From JAJEDW01 sp963555775 (GTDB lineage: Bacteria; Acidobacteriota; Terriglobia; 20CM-2-55-15): a stretch of 64,000 nt of DNA. The position numbers were made by a program, and so were the translations under genes. Location of the stretch: the NCBI GenBank assembly GCA_963555775.3, contig CAUVWY020000009.1, positions 930,001 to 994,000 of the forward strand. Reading direction: 5' to 3'. Shown one piece after another: positions 1 to 9,307 of this stretch. The notes beneath the pieces were generated by a model that saw only the letters and a program-made list of their open reading frames with translations, made no database searches and was not told the DNA's origin. Every line of letters starts with the position of its first letter. The stretch's first letter is position 1.

Positions 1-827
1 GCCGCCAGTCCCATCATCGTGTTGCCGTAGGTGGGGGTCATGTATGCCCCGTCGAGCAGTTCTTCGTGGGCAAACCGGTTCCACTGCGGCGTAAACTCGG
101 TGCCGCCCGAGAATATGCCCTTGATTCCGGCCTTGCCGATCGACGTGCCCATGTCTTCGAGCTTGAGCGCGAGGGCTTCGAGCAGTTTCGGGGTGGCGAA
201 CATACACTGGATGTTGTGGTTGGCTTCCAGAATCGTGACCGCCTGCTCGATCACATGGTCCTTGTAGGCATCGAGATGCTCGGTCCAGCCCTTCTGGATC
301 AGCTTGATGACCCAACGGGGATCCAGGTCGACGCAAAAGCAGATGCCGCCGCGGTGCTGGCACAGGTGTTCCACACCCAGGCGAAGGCGCCGGGGACCGG
401 ACGGGCCCAGCATCAGCCAGTTGGCGCCTCGCGGAAAGTGCTCATCCGGCAGCGTTTCGCTGAACAGTTCATAGTCGGTCCGGAAGTCGTCGCAGTTGAC
501 GCGGGTCTTGGGCGTGCCGGTCGTGCCGCCGGTCTCGAAGACGAAGACGGGTTTTCCCGCGAGACCCTTGGGGACCCAGCGTTCGACCGGTCCGCCGCGA
601 AGCCATTCGTCTTCGAACGCGGGCATCTTCGAGATGTCCTCGAACGAATGGATTTCCTTCCGCGGGTCGAATCCCAGTTTCGAGGCGTAGTCGAGCCAGA
701 ACGGGCAACCCGAAGCCCGATCGAAGTGCCAGTCCACGACTTCGCGGGTCCAGTTATCCAGCCTTTCTTTCGCAGTCTTCGCGGCCGCCTCGATGTGCGC
801 CGTGGAATCGGAATCGGTAGTCGGCAT
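1..827 (-). CDS. AMP-dependent CoA ligase, phenylacetate-CoA ligase-like (C-terminus cut by window edge)
   Basis: The reading frame opens with ATG at 827 and stays open to the window edge, so about 275 N-terminal residues are visible. The protein shows ETGGTTGTPK, the glycine/threonine-rich phosphate-binding motif of adenylate-forming enzymes, and later a YGNTMMG segment in the place of the usual YGxTE adenine-binding loop. Members of this family activate an acid with ATP and load it onto CoA; PaaK-type enzymes use arylacetates or benzoates. The substrate cannot be read from this fragment. The LigM-like demethylase and aldehyde dehydrogenase about 15 kb away are compatible with aromatic-acid catabolism, but that link is inference. 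There is no gene between its start and the membrane-protein gene that ends at 999. Confidence 0.75.
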   Translation of the reverse strand, partial: MPTTDSDSTAHIEAAAKTAKERLDNWTREVVDWHFDRASGCPFWLDYASKLGFDPRKEIHSFEDISKMPAFEDEWLRGGPVERWVPKGLAGKPVFVFETGGTTGTPKTRVNCDDFRTDYELFSETLPDEHFPRGANWLMLGPSGPRRLRLGVEHLCQHRGGICFCVDLDPRWVIKLIQKGWTEHLDAYKDHVIEQAVTILEANHNIQCMFATPKLLEALALKLEDMGTSIGKAGIKGIFSGGTEFTPQWNRFAHEELLDGAYMTPTYGNTMMGLA

Positions 828-998
828 CGCCGAATAGAATAACGGAAATCATGCGCCGGAGAACACTCGTCAGGCACTTTTGTGTCCACGGAGCAGGATG
901 ACCCGTCGCCGATTCTTCGCGACACAAACCCGTGAGAAAGGTGGGCTAATCGGCAAGAGGGTGCCTGCTTCCCTACGGTTCTTTACGGATCGAGAGAC

Positions 999-2933
999 TC
1001 ATCGCGGAGGGTCGGGTATCCGATCCGCATCCACGGGAACGAGCAGTTCGATTTCCGGCAGCCGGAAGTCGAACGGTCCGTACTCAGGGTATATCCGGAA
1101 CTGGTCGATCGTCGCGTCGACCCAGGCAGTGAGCGTGCGTTCGGTCCGTATGAGCGCGTCCGTTCGAATCTTGCCGTCGATGAGTGCCCAGGTGGGCTGG
1201 TCAGGGCCCGGAGTCGTTGAAGCGAGCTTTCGTTCCAGGCGGGCGGGATCCCCGTCGGTAAAGTCTTCCCGGCCGCTGTGACGCCAGAACATGCGAAGCG
1301 TCGGCCAGGGGTTGGCAGTCTGGACGTAGGCGTAGCGCAACCGGATTGCATAGACGTATCGGGCTTCAGGCAGGACGAACGTCAGCGAACTCCCGCCCGC
1401 GGGCGCGGCGGCTCTCGATGCGGTTTCGTTCCGCCACACAGCCTCGGTCACGGTATCCGGTTCGGCGTCAAAAGCCTCCACGCGAAACACAGGATCCTCA
1501 CCCATTCGCGTGAAGATTCCGATGCCGTTTCTCTTGTGCGCCCTGAGCATCTCGGCGATCTGTTCCACCCGCGGTACGACGTCGCTGGCGAAATGGCGCT
1601 CCGCCAGAATTGAGGCGGGAACCCCGTTGTCAATGTCTTGTTCGAACGCTGCCGTCCTTCGCTGAAGATCTGCCCCAACCCGCGGGCCGTGCGAGAGGTT
1701 CAGCGGAAGCAATCCAACCAGAACCAAGAACATTGCAAACTGAACACCGCGTCCCAAAGTCGTACCCGTGAATTCCCAGACGAAATACACGGCGCACAGC
1801 ATCGGCAACATGAGGGTCAGGTAATGCCCCTGATAGATATAGTCCAGACCCATTCCCGCCCGCGATTGCGCGATCATGACAACGATTGCCGCCGGTGCGC
1901 CCAGGAACAAAAGCAGTCCGAGGGCACGAAGACGCGCCCGGGGCGCCGAAAGCCATGTCCGAGCGAGGACCCCCACGCTGGTCAGTACCAGAACAAGGAC
2001 GGCGAAGCCCCAGTACGGTGCGTAGGCCTTGGTTGCCGCGCCCAGACTCAGTCCCCCCACCTGCAGGGCCGTCACCAGGGAGGCAATCGGTCCCGGAGAC
2101 GGGGGCCACGAGGACAGATTCGTCGGGTCGTTCGCTGGAAAAAACGGCGTGTAATTGACAAAATAGACGCAAACAAGCGACAGGGCGATGCCGATTAGCC
2201 CGATCGCAAGCAATCCGTGCTGCCGCTCCTTCCCACCGAGAGAAGGCCAGCGGATCGCCATCCAGATGCTCAGCCAGAGGCTGAGGACCACCACGTATGG
2301 CAGTCCGCCCGGTCCGCATAGTGCCAAAACAACCAAGCTGGCCGCTACCGCCACCGCAGTGCCGACTCCGATGCTGTTTCCGCGGACTACCAGGACCAGA
2401 AGCAACATGCAGGCCGTGATGGGCGCGAGGACGTGGTTGACCTGCCACCACCACAAAAAGACCTGGGCCTGCCCAAAGTTGAGAAGCGCGAGGGGAAAGA
2501 ACGCGTCGGCCAGGATTGTCCGGCCCCGCACGACCCTTGCGGCCCATACCATGGCGAACGCGACGGCCGCCAGAGCAACAACGATGAGGAAATTTCCAAA
2601 CCGGAAGTCGTAATCCGTGACTTGGAGCACTCCCGTCCAGAGAAGTTTGGCCAAGGGAATGCGATGTTCCGCCCAGGGCGCCCACAGCCAGTCGAGTTGG
2701 ATTCCCGGCCCGATGTCGGACAATACCCAGAGTTCATCGCTCTGAGGAAACGTTTCGGTACCGTACAAACCGACCAGACCCAGCGCTGCCAAGAGCATGA
2801 TGGTCCAAACGTTCCAGACGAAGATGTCGGCGAAGGACATTTCGCGCCCACCGGACACTTTGGCTGTCGATTGCAAGGCGGGCTGTGAGGGTTTAGGAGA
2901 ATCGTCCGATGCCGAATAACGCGGAGTAGTCAC
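999..2933 (-). CDS. Polytopic membrane protein of unknown function, partner of a GT2 glycosyltransferase
   Basis: This 644-residue protein has about ten hydrophobic segments over residues 35-430, then a soluble C-terminal part of about 200 residues. That layout is common in bacterial surface-sugar proteins (GT-C-like or flippase-like), but I see no diagnostic catalytic motif and do not assign one. The start is GTG at 2933, which overlaps the stop of the upstream glycosyltransferase by 4 nt (GTGA), so translation is probably coupled. An internal ATG at 2840 (MSFADIF) is an alternative start that would remove a polar 31-residue leader. The coupling suggests a joint role in building or modifying a lipid-linked or surface glycan. 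Confidence 0.7.
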   Translation of the reverse strand: MTTPRYSASDDSPKPSQPALQSTAKVSGGREMSFADIFVWNVWTIMLLAALGLVGLYGTETFPQSDELWVLSDIGPGIQLDWLWAPWAEHRIPLAKLLWTGVLQVTDYDFRFGNFLIVVALAAVAFAMVWAARVVRGRTILADAFFPLALLNFGQAQVFLWWWQVNHVLAPITACMLLLVLVVRGNSIGVGTAVAVAASLVVLALCGPGGLPYVVVLSLWLSIWMAIRWPSLGGKERQHGLLAIGLIGIALSLVCVYFVNYTPFFPANDPTNLSSWPPSPGPIASLVTALQVGGLSLGAATKAYAPYWGFAVLVLVLTSVGVLARTWLSAPRARLRALGLLLFLGAPAAIVVMIAQSRAGMGLDYIYQGHYLTLMLPMLCAVYFVWEFTGTTLGRGVQFAMFLVLVGLLPLNLSHGPRVGADLQRRTAAFEQDIDNGVPASILAERHFASDVVPRVEQIAEMLRAHKRNGIGIFTRMGEDPVFRVEAFDAEPDTVTEAVWRNETASRAAAPAGGSSLTFVLPEARYVYAIRLRYAYVQTANPWPTLRMFWRHSGREDFTDGDPARLERKLASTTPGPDQPTWALIDGKIRTDALIRTERTLTAWVDATIDQFRIYPEYGPFDFRLPEIELLVPVDADRIPDPPR

Positions 2934-3799
2934 CGTTTTTGCCTGGAGACGGAAACAGGATCGGATATTGCCGGTGTCGTGTCGGCGTCGAACGCCAGCG
3001 AGTCTTGCCCGTAGCGCGACGGGCTCGAATTCGCGTTCCCGGACAACCGGAAGCGTTCGTCATCCGAAAAAATCCGTGGACGGCACAGGCCCCATTTCCA
3101 AAGGCGAAACTGCAGACTTGTCAGGACCACGCCAATGCCATACACACACGACCGGCGAAAACCGATCGAACTGGCTTCGGGAAAGTACCGGCTCGGACAG
3201 GAGACTTCACCGATGTTCAGGCCGAGGGCGACGGCTTGAGCCAGTACCTGATTGTCGAAAACAAAGTCGTTGGATCCAGCCAGGAGCGGCAGCGTCAAGA
3301 GCGCCCGGCGTGAGAACGCGCGGTAGCCGGTGTGGAATTCCGAAACTCTGGAGCCGAGCATCCAGTTCTCGAACGTGGTCAGCAGGCGGTTTGCAATGTA
3401 TTTGTAACGCGGCATCCCACCCTCGCGAGCCTTGTAGCCCAGAATGCGCGACCCGAGCACAACATCGTAAATTCCCGAGGCGACCATCGCGGCCATGGCC
3501 GTGACCAGCCGTGGATCGTATTGATAATCGGGGTGGACCATGACCACCAGATCGGCGCCTTCGGCGAGCGCTTCCCGATAGCAGGTCTTTTGGTTGGCGC
3601 CGTAACCGAGGTTCTCTTGATGGATGAAGGTCTTGATCCCGAGTGAGCGAGCCATCTCGACGGTTCGGTCGGGGCTCGCGTCATCGATCAGAATCGTCCG
3701 GTCGACCACATCGTGAGGTAGCTGGAGGTAGGTCGCCTCGAGCGTTTTCTCCGCCCTGTAAGCGGGCAGCACCACAACGACCCGTTTGCCCATCAACAT
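2930..3799 (-). CDS. Family 2 glycosyltransferase (dolichyl-phosphate sugar synthase-like)
   Basis: The N-terminus VVVVLPAYRAEKTLE, then ILIDDASPDRT and a later HPDYQYDP segment, give the GT-A nucleotide-sugar fold with the DD and DxD-like acidic sites of GT2 enzymes. Such proteins move a sugar from UDP- or GDP-sugar to polyprenyl phosphate or a glycan. The start at 3799 (MLMGKRV) is preferred because AGGGA lies about 10 nt upstream. The frame is open to 3877, but the extra residues are Arg-rich and unlike the family. No strong C-terminal membrane pair is present, unlike DPM1/GtrB types. The stop overlaps the GTG of the following membrane-protein gene, which implies one operon. Confidence 0.85.
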   Translation of the reverse strand: MLMGKRVVVVLPAYRAEKTLEATYLQLPHDVVDRTILIDDASPDRTVEMARSLGIKTFIHQENLGYGANQKTCYREALAEGADLVVMVHPDYQYDPRLVTAMAAMVASGIYDVVLGSRILGYKAREGGMPRYKYIANRLLTTFENWMLGSRVSEFHTGYRAFSRRALLTLPLLAGSNDFVFDNQVLAQAVALGLNIGEVSCPSRYFPEASSIGFRRSCVYGIGVVLTSLQFRLWKWGLCRPRIFSDDERFRLSGNANSSPSRYGQDSLAFDADTTPAISDPVSVSRQKR

Positions 3800-3951
3800 G
3801 ATCCGGTTCCCTGACAGTCGAATGTCCGCTCTGGACCTCCCCGAACGCGCCGAGCGGCAACGTACAGGGTGGAGCATGAGAGTGCAATACGCACAAGCTT
3901 AGCCGATCGGGCAACCCGCGCGCGACCCCGGGTGGAATCTGCCGCGGGCTA

Positions 3952-4758
3952 CTAGTCCAGCGGGCCGACGATGTGTTCCAGGTCCTGGTTGTTGTCCTGG
4001 CAGAAGTACTCGCTCATGTGGTAATCGGACCAGGGCATTTCCCACGATGCGGTCCACGGCCGGTCATAGGCACCAGGATCGTCAATCGTGACCTCATAAC
4101 GCAGCGTATCGTGATCGGGCCTCGAGATGCGTTCGACAAGGTGCAGGGCCTCGGTATGGGGCATGCCCGCGGGACGCCTCGCAAACCAGAACCGTTCGTT
4201 GAAGCCGACAGTGTCGACCACCAGCGTATCGCCTTCCCAGTGACCCACCGAATGGCCGAAATACGTGGGATTGAAGATCTCCAGGTCGGGATGTTCGCGG
4301 CCGTCGAGCCAGATTTCACGCCAGCTTCGGGGTCCGCCGCCTGAGAGCACCAGAACGCGGTCGCGATCCCGGTCCTGAACGATTTCAAGTCCCCACGGCG
4401 TGTGGAACTGGCGGGGTCCGCCGTTGGGAACACAGCGGGGATGGGGATCGTCGCGAGCAAGCGTGACTTGCCGCTCGTAGACCATCGCCCTTGCCCATGG
4501 GTGAAACGGAGCAATCTTGTCGATGTCTCCGTCAAGGTCGATCAGGTACGCCCCGTCCATCTCGACAAAGTTTTCTGAAAGATTGCCTGGTCCGGAGTTC
4601 CAGTGGCCGGTTTGTCCGCGCATGGCGCCCAAATTCACTGTGCCGTCTTCGAACCGCGGTGTCGGCGCCTGCGCTTTGGCCATGGATGGCAGCAAGAGGA
4701 CGAGCGCCACTGTCGCGAGCGGCATCCCGGGTCGTTTCGATCGTGAAGTCCGCATCAT
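3952..4758 (-). CDS. Secreted conserved hypothetical protein paired with DUF6152
   Basis: The 268-residue protein starts with a signal peptide (hydrophobic stretch at residues 14-27, AKAQA cleavage region). The mature part is rich in Trp, Asp and Pro and includes PFHPWARA, FNPTYFGHSVGHWEGDTLVV and a C-terminal EYFCQDN segment. These match a large uncharacterised periplasmic family that is usually found beside DUF6152 proteins in environmental bacteria. No catalytic function is known to me. Its ATG overlaps the stop of the upstream DUF6152 gene by 4 nt (ATGA), so the two are an operon. Confidence 0.75.
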   Translation of the reverse strand: MMRTSRSKRPGMPLATVALVLLLPSMAKAQAPTPRFEDGTVNLGAMRGQTGHWNSGPGNLSENFVEMDGAYLIDLDGDIDKIAPFHPWARAMVYERQVTLARDDPHPRCVPNGGPRQFHTPWGLEIVQDRDRDRVLVLSGGGPRSWREIWLDGREHPDLEIFNPTYFGHSVGHWEGDTLVVDTVGFNERFWFARRPAGMPHTEALHLVERISRPDHDTLRYEVTIDDPGAYDRPWTASWEMPWSDYHMSEYFCQDNNQDLEHIVGPLD

Positions 4759-5174
4759 TCGTTTTCTTCCTGGTTCTGGCTCGATCCGGCAAACATGCGG
4801 CGGCCCGTGGCTGCCAGAACCACCGACCGTGCGTTGACCAGCCTGCTTCCGTCGCGGGCGAGGCTGCCTTCGACTTCAAGGACATCGCCGATACTTGCCG
4901 AATTCCGTGTCCAGCCGAGCCGTCCCATCGAGATTGGCGACCCCATCTCGAAAGCCCAGTTGGCATATTCCCCGTCTTCTTCCACGTCCATATAGAAATA
5001 GACGTGCGGATTTCTCCAGTCCAGCTTGGTCAGGGATCCGGTCAACGCGATCGGCTTGTCCGCGTCGTATTGTGCGGGAAACGAATGGTGACTGGAAGCC
5101 GATACCTGTATCAGCAGGGCGCATCCAACCGTCAGTAGCCCCGCAAAAACGTAGTCGCTGCGTCGCATCGTCAT
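4755..5174 (-). CDS. DUF6152 family periplasmic protein
   Basis: The 139-residue protein has an N-terminal hydrophobic signal (residues 8-24), then HHSFPAQYD and LTKLDWRNPHVYFYMDV, the hallmark pattern of DUF6152. The family is uncharacterised; the conserved Trp-x-Asn-Pro-His patch suggests a small OB-like periplasmic domain, but this is inference. It is the first gene of a two-gene operon with the secreted protein that ends at 3952. The C-terminus is acidic (SSQNQEENE). Confidence 0.8.
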   Translation of the reverse strand: MTMRRSDYVFAGLLTVGCALLIQVSASSHHSFPAQYDADKPIALTGSLTKLDWRNPHVYFYMDVEEDGEYANWAFEMGSPISMGRLGWTRNSASIGDVLEVEGSLARDGSRLVNARSVVLAATGRRMFAGSSQNQEENE

Positions 5175-5491
5175 ACCTCACGATAAATTGAACTTACCGA
5201 CCGAAGTATGGCCCAGTGGCGGGCATTGTCAAGTCGAAGCATGTCGAAGCTTTGCGGGCCCCCGGTGTTCCTCGATTGACTGGCTTGCCGGGCTCTGACA
5301 TCGTTAGGCGGATGGAAGAAAAGCCGCAAGGCGAGTTTGGTTGGGTCAGCCACGGGCCGTGGGGTTCGATCTGCCGCCTTGTTTCCATCATGGCCGTTCC
5401 GGCAGCGATCGGGTATTTTGTATTGCTCCGGTAAGGGCCGGTCGTCGATCGGGTTCCGAAAAGAAGAGGAAGAAGAGAAGGAGAGGCAAAC
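5175..5491. other. Intergenic region between divergent genes
   Basis: This 317-bp gap separates the minus-strand DUF6152 operon from the plus-strand DoxX gene, so it should hold promoters for both. The only clear element is a purine-rich run ending in AAGGAGAGG about 7 nt before the DoxX ATG, a strong ribosome binding site. I see no convincing -35/-10 pair, hairpin or additional gene. Confidence 0.5.
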
Positions 5492-5893
5492 ATGCAACGT
5501 TATCTGGGCAAGTACGACGATTGCGCGTACTCCGCGATGCGGATCGTTCTGGGGTTTCTTTATTGGAGTCACGGTCCGGCGTGGCTGTTCGGCTCGTTCG
5601 GCGGTCTCGGGCCGGTCCCGGTCACCTCACTGCAGGGCGTGGCCGGAATGCTGGAAACCTCGCTGGGCACACTGATTGTGATCGGACTGTTCGGACCCTG
5701 GGCGGCTTTCATCGCCGCCGGGGAAATGGCATTTGCCTATTTCTTCTTTCACATACCGCGTGGCGGTTGGATGCCGATCATGAACGGCAGCGAGATTACC
5801 GTCGCCCTGTGCTTCGGGTTCCTGTACATCGCAACCCGCGGTTCGGGTGCGTTCAGCGTCGACAGTTGGTTGGCGTCGAGGAAAAACAGGTAG
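5492..5893 (+). CDS. DoxX family membrane protein
   Basis: The 133-residue protein has four predicted membrane helices and the DoxX pattern: SAMRIVLGFLYWSHG near the N-terminus, a Gly-rich turn before ETSLGTLIVIGLF, and AGEMAFAYFFFHIPRG. DoxX proteins are small inner-membrane proteins linked to thiosulfate:quinone or other quinone-reducing enzymes, or to redox stress. Here the gene is followed 113 nt downstream by a PQQ alcohol dehydrogenase. A role in passing electrons to the membrane quinone pool is plausible but only inferred. The start is fixed by the AAGGAGAGG ribosome binding site. Confidence 0.85.
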   Translation: MQRYLGKYDDCAYSAMRIVLGFLYWSHGPAWLFGSFGGLGPVPVTSLQGVAGMLETSLGTLIVIGLFGPWAAFIAAGEMAFAYFFFHIPRGGWMPIMNGSEITVALCFGFLYIATRGSGAFSVDSWLASRKNR

Positions 5894-6006
5894 TAGTCGA
5901 AGAAAAAGAAGCAGTAGGCGTACGGGCGTTTGCACAGGAATGGCAGTCCGTGGCAGGCAAACTGTTTTATGCTCGTGGTTCCGGATTCTTTGTCGAGGAG
6001 GCAAGC

Positions 6007-7764
6007 ATGTTCCGTTTCGCAAACCCGATGTTCATCTTCGCTGTGGGTGTATTCGTCCTTTTCGCGATCGCGCCTTCGAGTGCCGCTGCGGAGCCACCGC
6101 TCCAAGCGCCGGGGAGTGCGATCGACTATCGGCCGGTGACGGCAGAGCGCCTGGCCAATCCCGACGACGGCGATTGGCTGATGATCCGGCGTACGTATGA
6201 CGGTTGGGGGTACAGTCCACTCGACCAGATCACCACGGACAATGTCAGCCGGTTGCGGCCAGTCTGGACATTCGGCACCGGTGAGACCAGCGGACACGAA
6301 GCGCCGCCGGTTGTCAACGACGGCATCATGTTCGTGTCAACGCCGCGGAACCAGGTGATTGCCATCGACATCCTGTCGGGCACCGAACTGTGGCGGTACA
6401 GGAACATTCGGGCCGAGGACGCGTCCGTACCGCACGAGACCAACCGTGGGGTGGCTCTCTACGACGACAAGGTGTACGTGGTGGGCGGCGAAGCCGTTCT
6501 CGTGGCACTGGATGTGCGCACCGGAGAAGAAATCTGGGAGACCACCTTTGCGGACAACGGGTCCGGCTACTACTCCACGTTGGCGCCGCTGATCGCGGAC
6601 GGCATGGTCATGGTTGGGGCTTCGGGAGGAGAGAGGGGAATACGCGGTTTCATTGCCGGGTTCGATCCCGAAAACGGCGAGGAGGTATGGCGGACCTTCA
6701 TGGTGCCGGGGCCCGGGGAACCGGGTTTCGAAACCTGGCCACAGGACACCGACGCGTGGCGGACCGGCGGGGCGTCGATCTGGGTCACAGGCAACTACGA
6801 TCCCGAAACCAACCTGGCCTACTGGGGTACCGGTAATGGCGGCCCCTGGATGGGCGACCAGCGTCCCGGAGACAACCTTTATTCGACGTCGACCGTCGCC
6901 ATTGATGTCGCGAGCGGAGAGATCAAGGGGCACCACCAGTACCACCCCAACGGCGCATGGGACTGGGACGAAGTCTCGCCCCCGGTCCTGATCGATTACG
7001 AGCGTAACGGCGAAACGATTCGCGGTCTCGTCAACGTCGCGCGGAACGGGTATGTCTGGTTCCTCGAACGCACCGAAGATCGGATCAACTACGTCGACGC
7101 CAAACCCTACGTGTACCAGGACGTATTCCGGAGCCTGGATCCGGTGACCGGCAGGCCCGATGTCGATATGGACCACAAGCCCGAGACCGGCAAGGAGGCG
7201 TCATATTGTCCGGCGCTTCACGGCGGGAAGAACTGGCCGCCGATCGCGTTCAACCCCCAGACGCGGATGATCTACATTCCGGCGAACGAGAACTTCTGCC
7301 AGACTTCGACCGGCGTCGAAGTGGAGTACGTCGCTGGGCGCGGTTTTACCGGGGTCCAACTCGGCAGCTATATCCGGGACGGCGCGGATCACTTCGGAGA
7401 AGTGCAGGCGTGGAACGTGGATACCTGCGAGGAAGTGTGGGTCCACGAGTGGCCCACGTCGCCCAACTGGGGCGGCATGTTGACCACGGGCGGCGGCCTC
7501 GTGTTCACCGGGGGCACCAACGACCGCAAGCTTCACGCCTTCGATGCCGAGACTGGCGAGATCCTCTGGGAGTGGCCGACCAATTCCGGAATCCTGGCGC
7601 CCCCGGCCGCGTTCGAGGTCGACGGCATGCAGTACATCGCGATCCAGTCCGGCTGGGGCGTCGACTCACGCGGGGTCCAGGCCCGTCTCAACGGGGTGTA
7701 CCCGGGAGAGTATCCACCCGTTCCCGAAGGCGGGGCCGTGTGGCTGTTTGCCCTGGAAGACTGA
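6007..7764 (+). CDS. PQQ-dependent methanol/ethanol-family dehydrogenase with lanthanide-type active site
   Basis: The 585-residue periplasmic quinoprotein has a signal peptide (residues 1-28) followed by an eight-bladed propeller with repeated W-motifs such as GTELWRY and GEEIWE. The GTGNGGPW segment carries the metal-ligand Asn (N277). The catalytic Asp is D319 in WDWDE, and a second Asp sits two residues on (D321). In this family that second Asp is the mark of lanthanide-dependent (XoxF/PedH-like) enzymes; calcium enzymes have Ala or Ser there. CPALHGGKNWPP is also typical. The adjacent-Cys disulfide of MxaF is absent (the region reads GASGG) and there is no cytochrome c domain, so a separate acceptor is needed. 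ATG at 6007 follows GAGGAGG; the open frame upstream is not coding. Confidence 0.88.
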   Translation: MFRFANPMFIFAVGVFVLFAIAPSSAAAEPPLQAPGSAIDYRPVTAERLANPDDGDWLMIRRTYDGWGYSPLDQITTDNVSRLRPVWTFGTGETSGHEAPPVVNDGIMFVSTPRNQVIAIDILSGTELWRYRNIRAEDASVPHETNRGVALYDDKVYVVGGEAVLVALDVRTGEEIWETTFADNGSGYYSTLAPLIADGMVMVGASGGERGIRGFIAGFDPENGEEVWRTFMVPGPGEPGFETWPQDTDAWRTGGASIWVTGNYDPETNLAYWGTGNGGPWMGDQRPGDNLYSTSTVAIDVASGEIKGHHQYHPNGAWDWDEVSPPVLIDYERNGETIRGLVNVARNGYVWFLERTEDRINYVDAKPYVYQDVFRSLDPVTGRPDVDMDHKPETGKEASYCPALHGGKNWPPIAFNPQTRMIYIPANENFCQTSTGVEVEYVAGRGFTGVQLGSYIRDGADHFGEVQAWNVDTCEEVWVHEWPTSPNWGGMLTTGGGLVFTGGTNDRKLHAFDAETGEILWEWPTNSGILAPPAAFEVDGMQYIAIQSGWGVDSRGVQARLNGVYPGEYPPVPEGGAVWLFALED

Positions 7765-7861
7765 GCGGGGCCGACTGAACGGGGCTGAACGCTCGGATTC
7801 GCAAGAGATGCCGTGAACGCGGGCCATCCGCAGGATCGCACTGACGTGCGTGGCGGCCGCG

Positions 7862-9121
7862 TTATCGGTTGTCTACGACGATCTCGCCTTCCTTCAGGAC
7901 CATGACGACGTTCCCGAGCGCCGACGGATCGTCGAGCGGATTGCCGTCCACGATCAACACGTCGGCATATTTGCCGGTTTCGATCGTTCCCAGTTCGTCT
8001 TCTTGGCCGAGGTAAACGGCGGAGTCCAGCGTCATCGCCTTGATGATTTCCCCGGGCGACAGACCGATGTCCAGGTATGCATCCACTTCCATGCCCACCC
8101 GAACCGATGCCGGACCTCCCGCGTTGTCGGTCCCGAAACTCACCAGGACGTTCCGGCCCCGCAACGCCCGGACGTTCGCCATGAGCGCCTCGTACTCTTC
8201 AGCCATTTCAGAGTCGTAACCCGCGTTTCCCGGACCCACGCTTCCCACCGTCGCGGCCACGACAACGCCGCGTTCCACGACCGCGTCGAGGAAGCTTGTG
8301 CCCTCCACCAGGCCGAACCGCGGTGGATGGACCAGTCGGGCGACACCGGCTTCGACCGCTTCGATCGAGCTTTCGACGGTTTGGTTGTGGGAGTCGACCG
8401 GAAGGCCGTGCATCGCCGCCTGCTCGATCACGGCGTCCAGGACTTCGCGCGCCATGGTTTGTCCCAAATGTTCGTGGACCACCTTGATCCCGTCGACTCC
8501 GCCTTCGGCCAGAAAATCGACCGCCTCACGGGCTCGCTCCGGCGTATCGAGGTACACCATGCGGTTTTCCCGGCAGTAGGGGTTGTCCACACAGATCGTG
8601 CCGCCCGGATGTCCGTCGGGTGGCGTCAGAATCAGGCCCACGGCGAACACGCGCGGTCCAGTGAGTTCTCCGGACGCGATACGCGTGCGCACTTCTCCGA
8701 TCGCGGGCCAGAAGTCGCCGTTGTCGTAGACCGTGGTCGTACCCGAAGCCAGGAACGAATCGAGCCGGCCGGGCAGGCTTTCTTCGATGTACCGCGCCAG
8801 GGCCTCGTCGCTGGTGTTGGGACCCGAAGGTATCAGGTGGATATGGGTGTCCACGAGCCCAGGCAGGACCGTGTACGCGGTTCCAGACAGGTCGATCGTT
8901 TCGGCCGCATCGACGTCCGATGGGCCCGCCGACACATTCTGAATCCGGCCGTTCGAGACTAGGATGGATGCGTCTTCGACAACCGTGCCGTTTCCGACGA
9001 TGACCGTCGCGTGGGTCAGTAGAAGGTCGGCTCGCGGGGGAACGGACTCTGGAGCGTCGCCGCACGCGGCGGCGAGAAGCGAAACGAGAGCGGTGTACGA
9101 GAAAAAGACAAGTCGTTTCAT
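7862..9121 (-). CDS. Amidohydrolase-family lipoprotein (imidazolonepropionase-like)
   Basis: The 419-residue protein starts with a lipoprotein signal; LAAAC places the lipidated Cys at residue 20. The mature part is an amidohydrolase TIM barrel with composite beta-sandwich. GLVDTHIHL gives the two metal-binding His (H93, H95), KVVHEH the lysine/histidine region, VDSHNQ and RLVHPPR further His ligands, and FGTDN the catalytic Asp. These enzymes hydrolyse cyclic amides, dipeptides or other C-N bonds with one or two metals. The substrate is unknown. The gene converges on the PQQ dehydrogenase 97 nt away. Confidence 0.85.
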   Translation of the reverse strand: MKRLVFFSYTALVSLLAAACGDAPESVPPRADLLLTHATVIVGNGTVVEDASILVSNGRIQNVSAGPSDVDAAETIDLSGTAYTVLPGLVDTHIHLIPSGPNTSDEALARYIEESLPGRLDSFLASGTTTVYDNGDFWPAIGEVRTRIASGELTGPRVFAVGLILTPPDGHPGGTICVDNPYCRENRMVYLDTPERAREAVDFLAEGGVDGIKVVHEHLGQTMAREVLDAVIEQAAMHGLPVDSHNQTVESSIEAVEAGVARLVHPPRFGLVEGTSFLDAVVERGVVVAATVGSVGPGNAGYDSEMAEEYEALMANVRALRGRNVLVSFGTDNAGGPASVRVGMEVDAYLDIGLSPGEIIKAMTLDSAVYLGQEDELGTIETGKYADVLIVDGNPLDDPSALGNVVMVLKEGEIVVDNR

Positions 9122-9307
9122 GGCGTTCTTCTCATGGTGCTTGTGTCCTTGATGTTCTCGATGCTGCCACAGGACTCCCCTGCGTTATAGCGAATGTTGC
9201 GAACGAGGCGGCGTCAGGAAGGAAAACGGACCTATGCGTCACTTCGTGACGTGTGAGTCTCCAGGCGACGTTCGGGCGGTGTATCGAGAATGAGGAGCGG
9301 GCGTCGC

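Noticed and set aside
66..842. A long plus-strand open frame opposite the CoA ligase
   Set aside because: It mirrors the minus-strand gene, has no ribosome binding site and no family likeness; the ligase motifs are on the minus strand.
5341..6006. N-terminal extension of the PQQ dehydrogenase frame
   Set aside because: It overlaps the DoxX gene in another frame and is basic and without family likeness; the GAGGAGG site and signal peptide fix the start at 6007.
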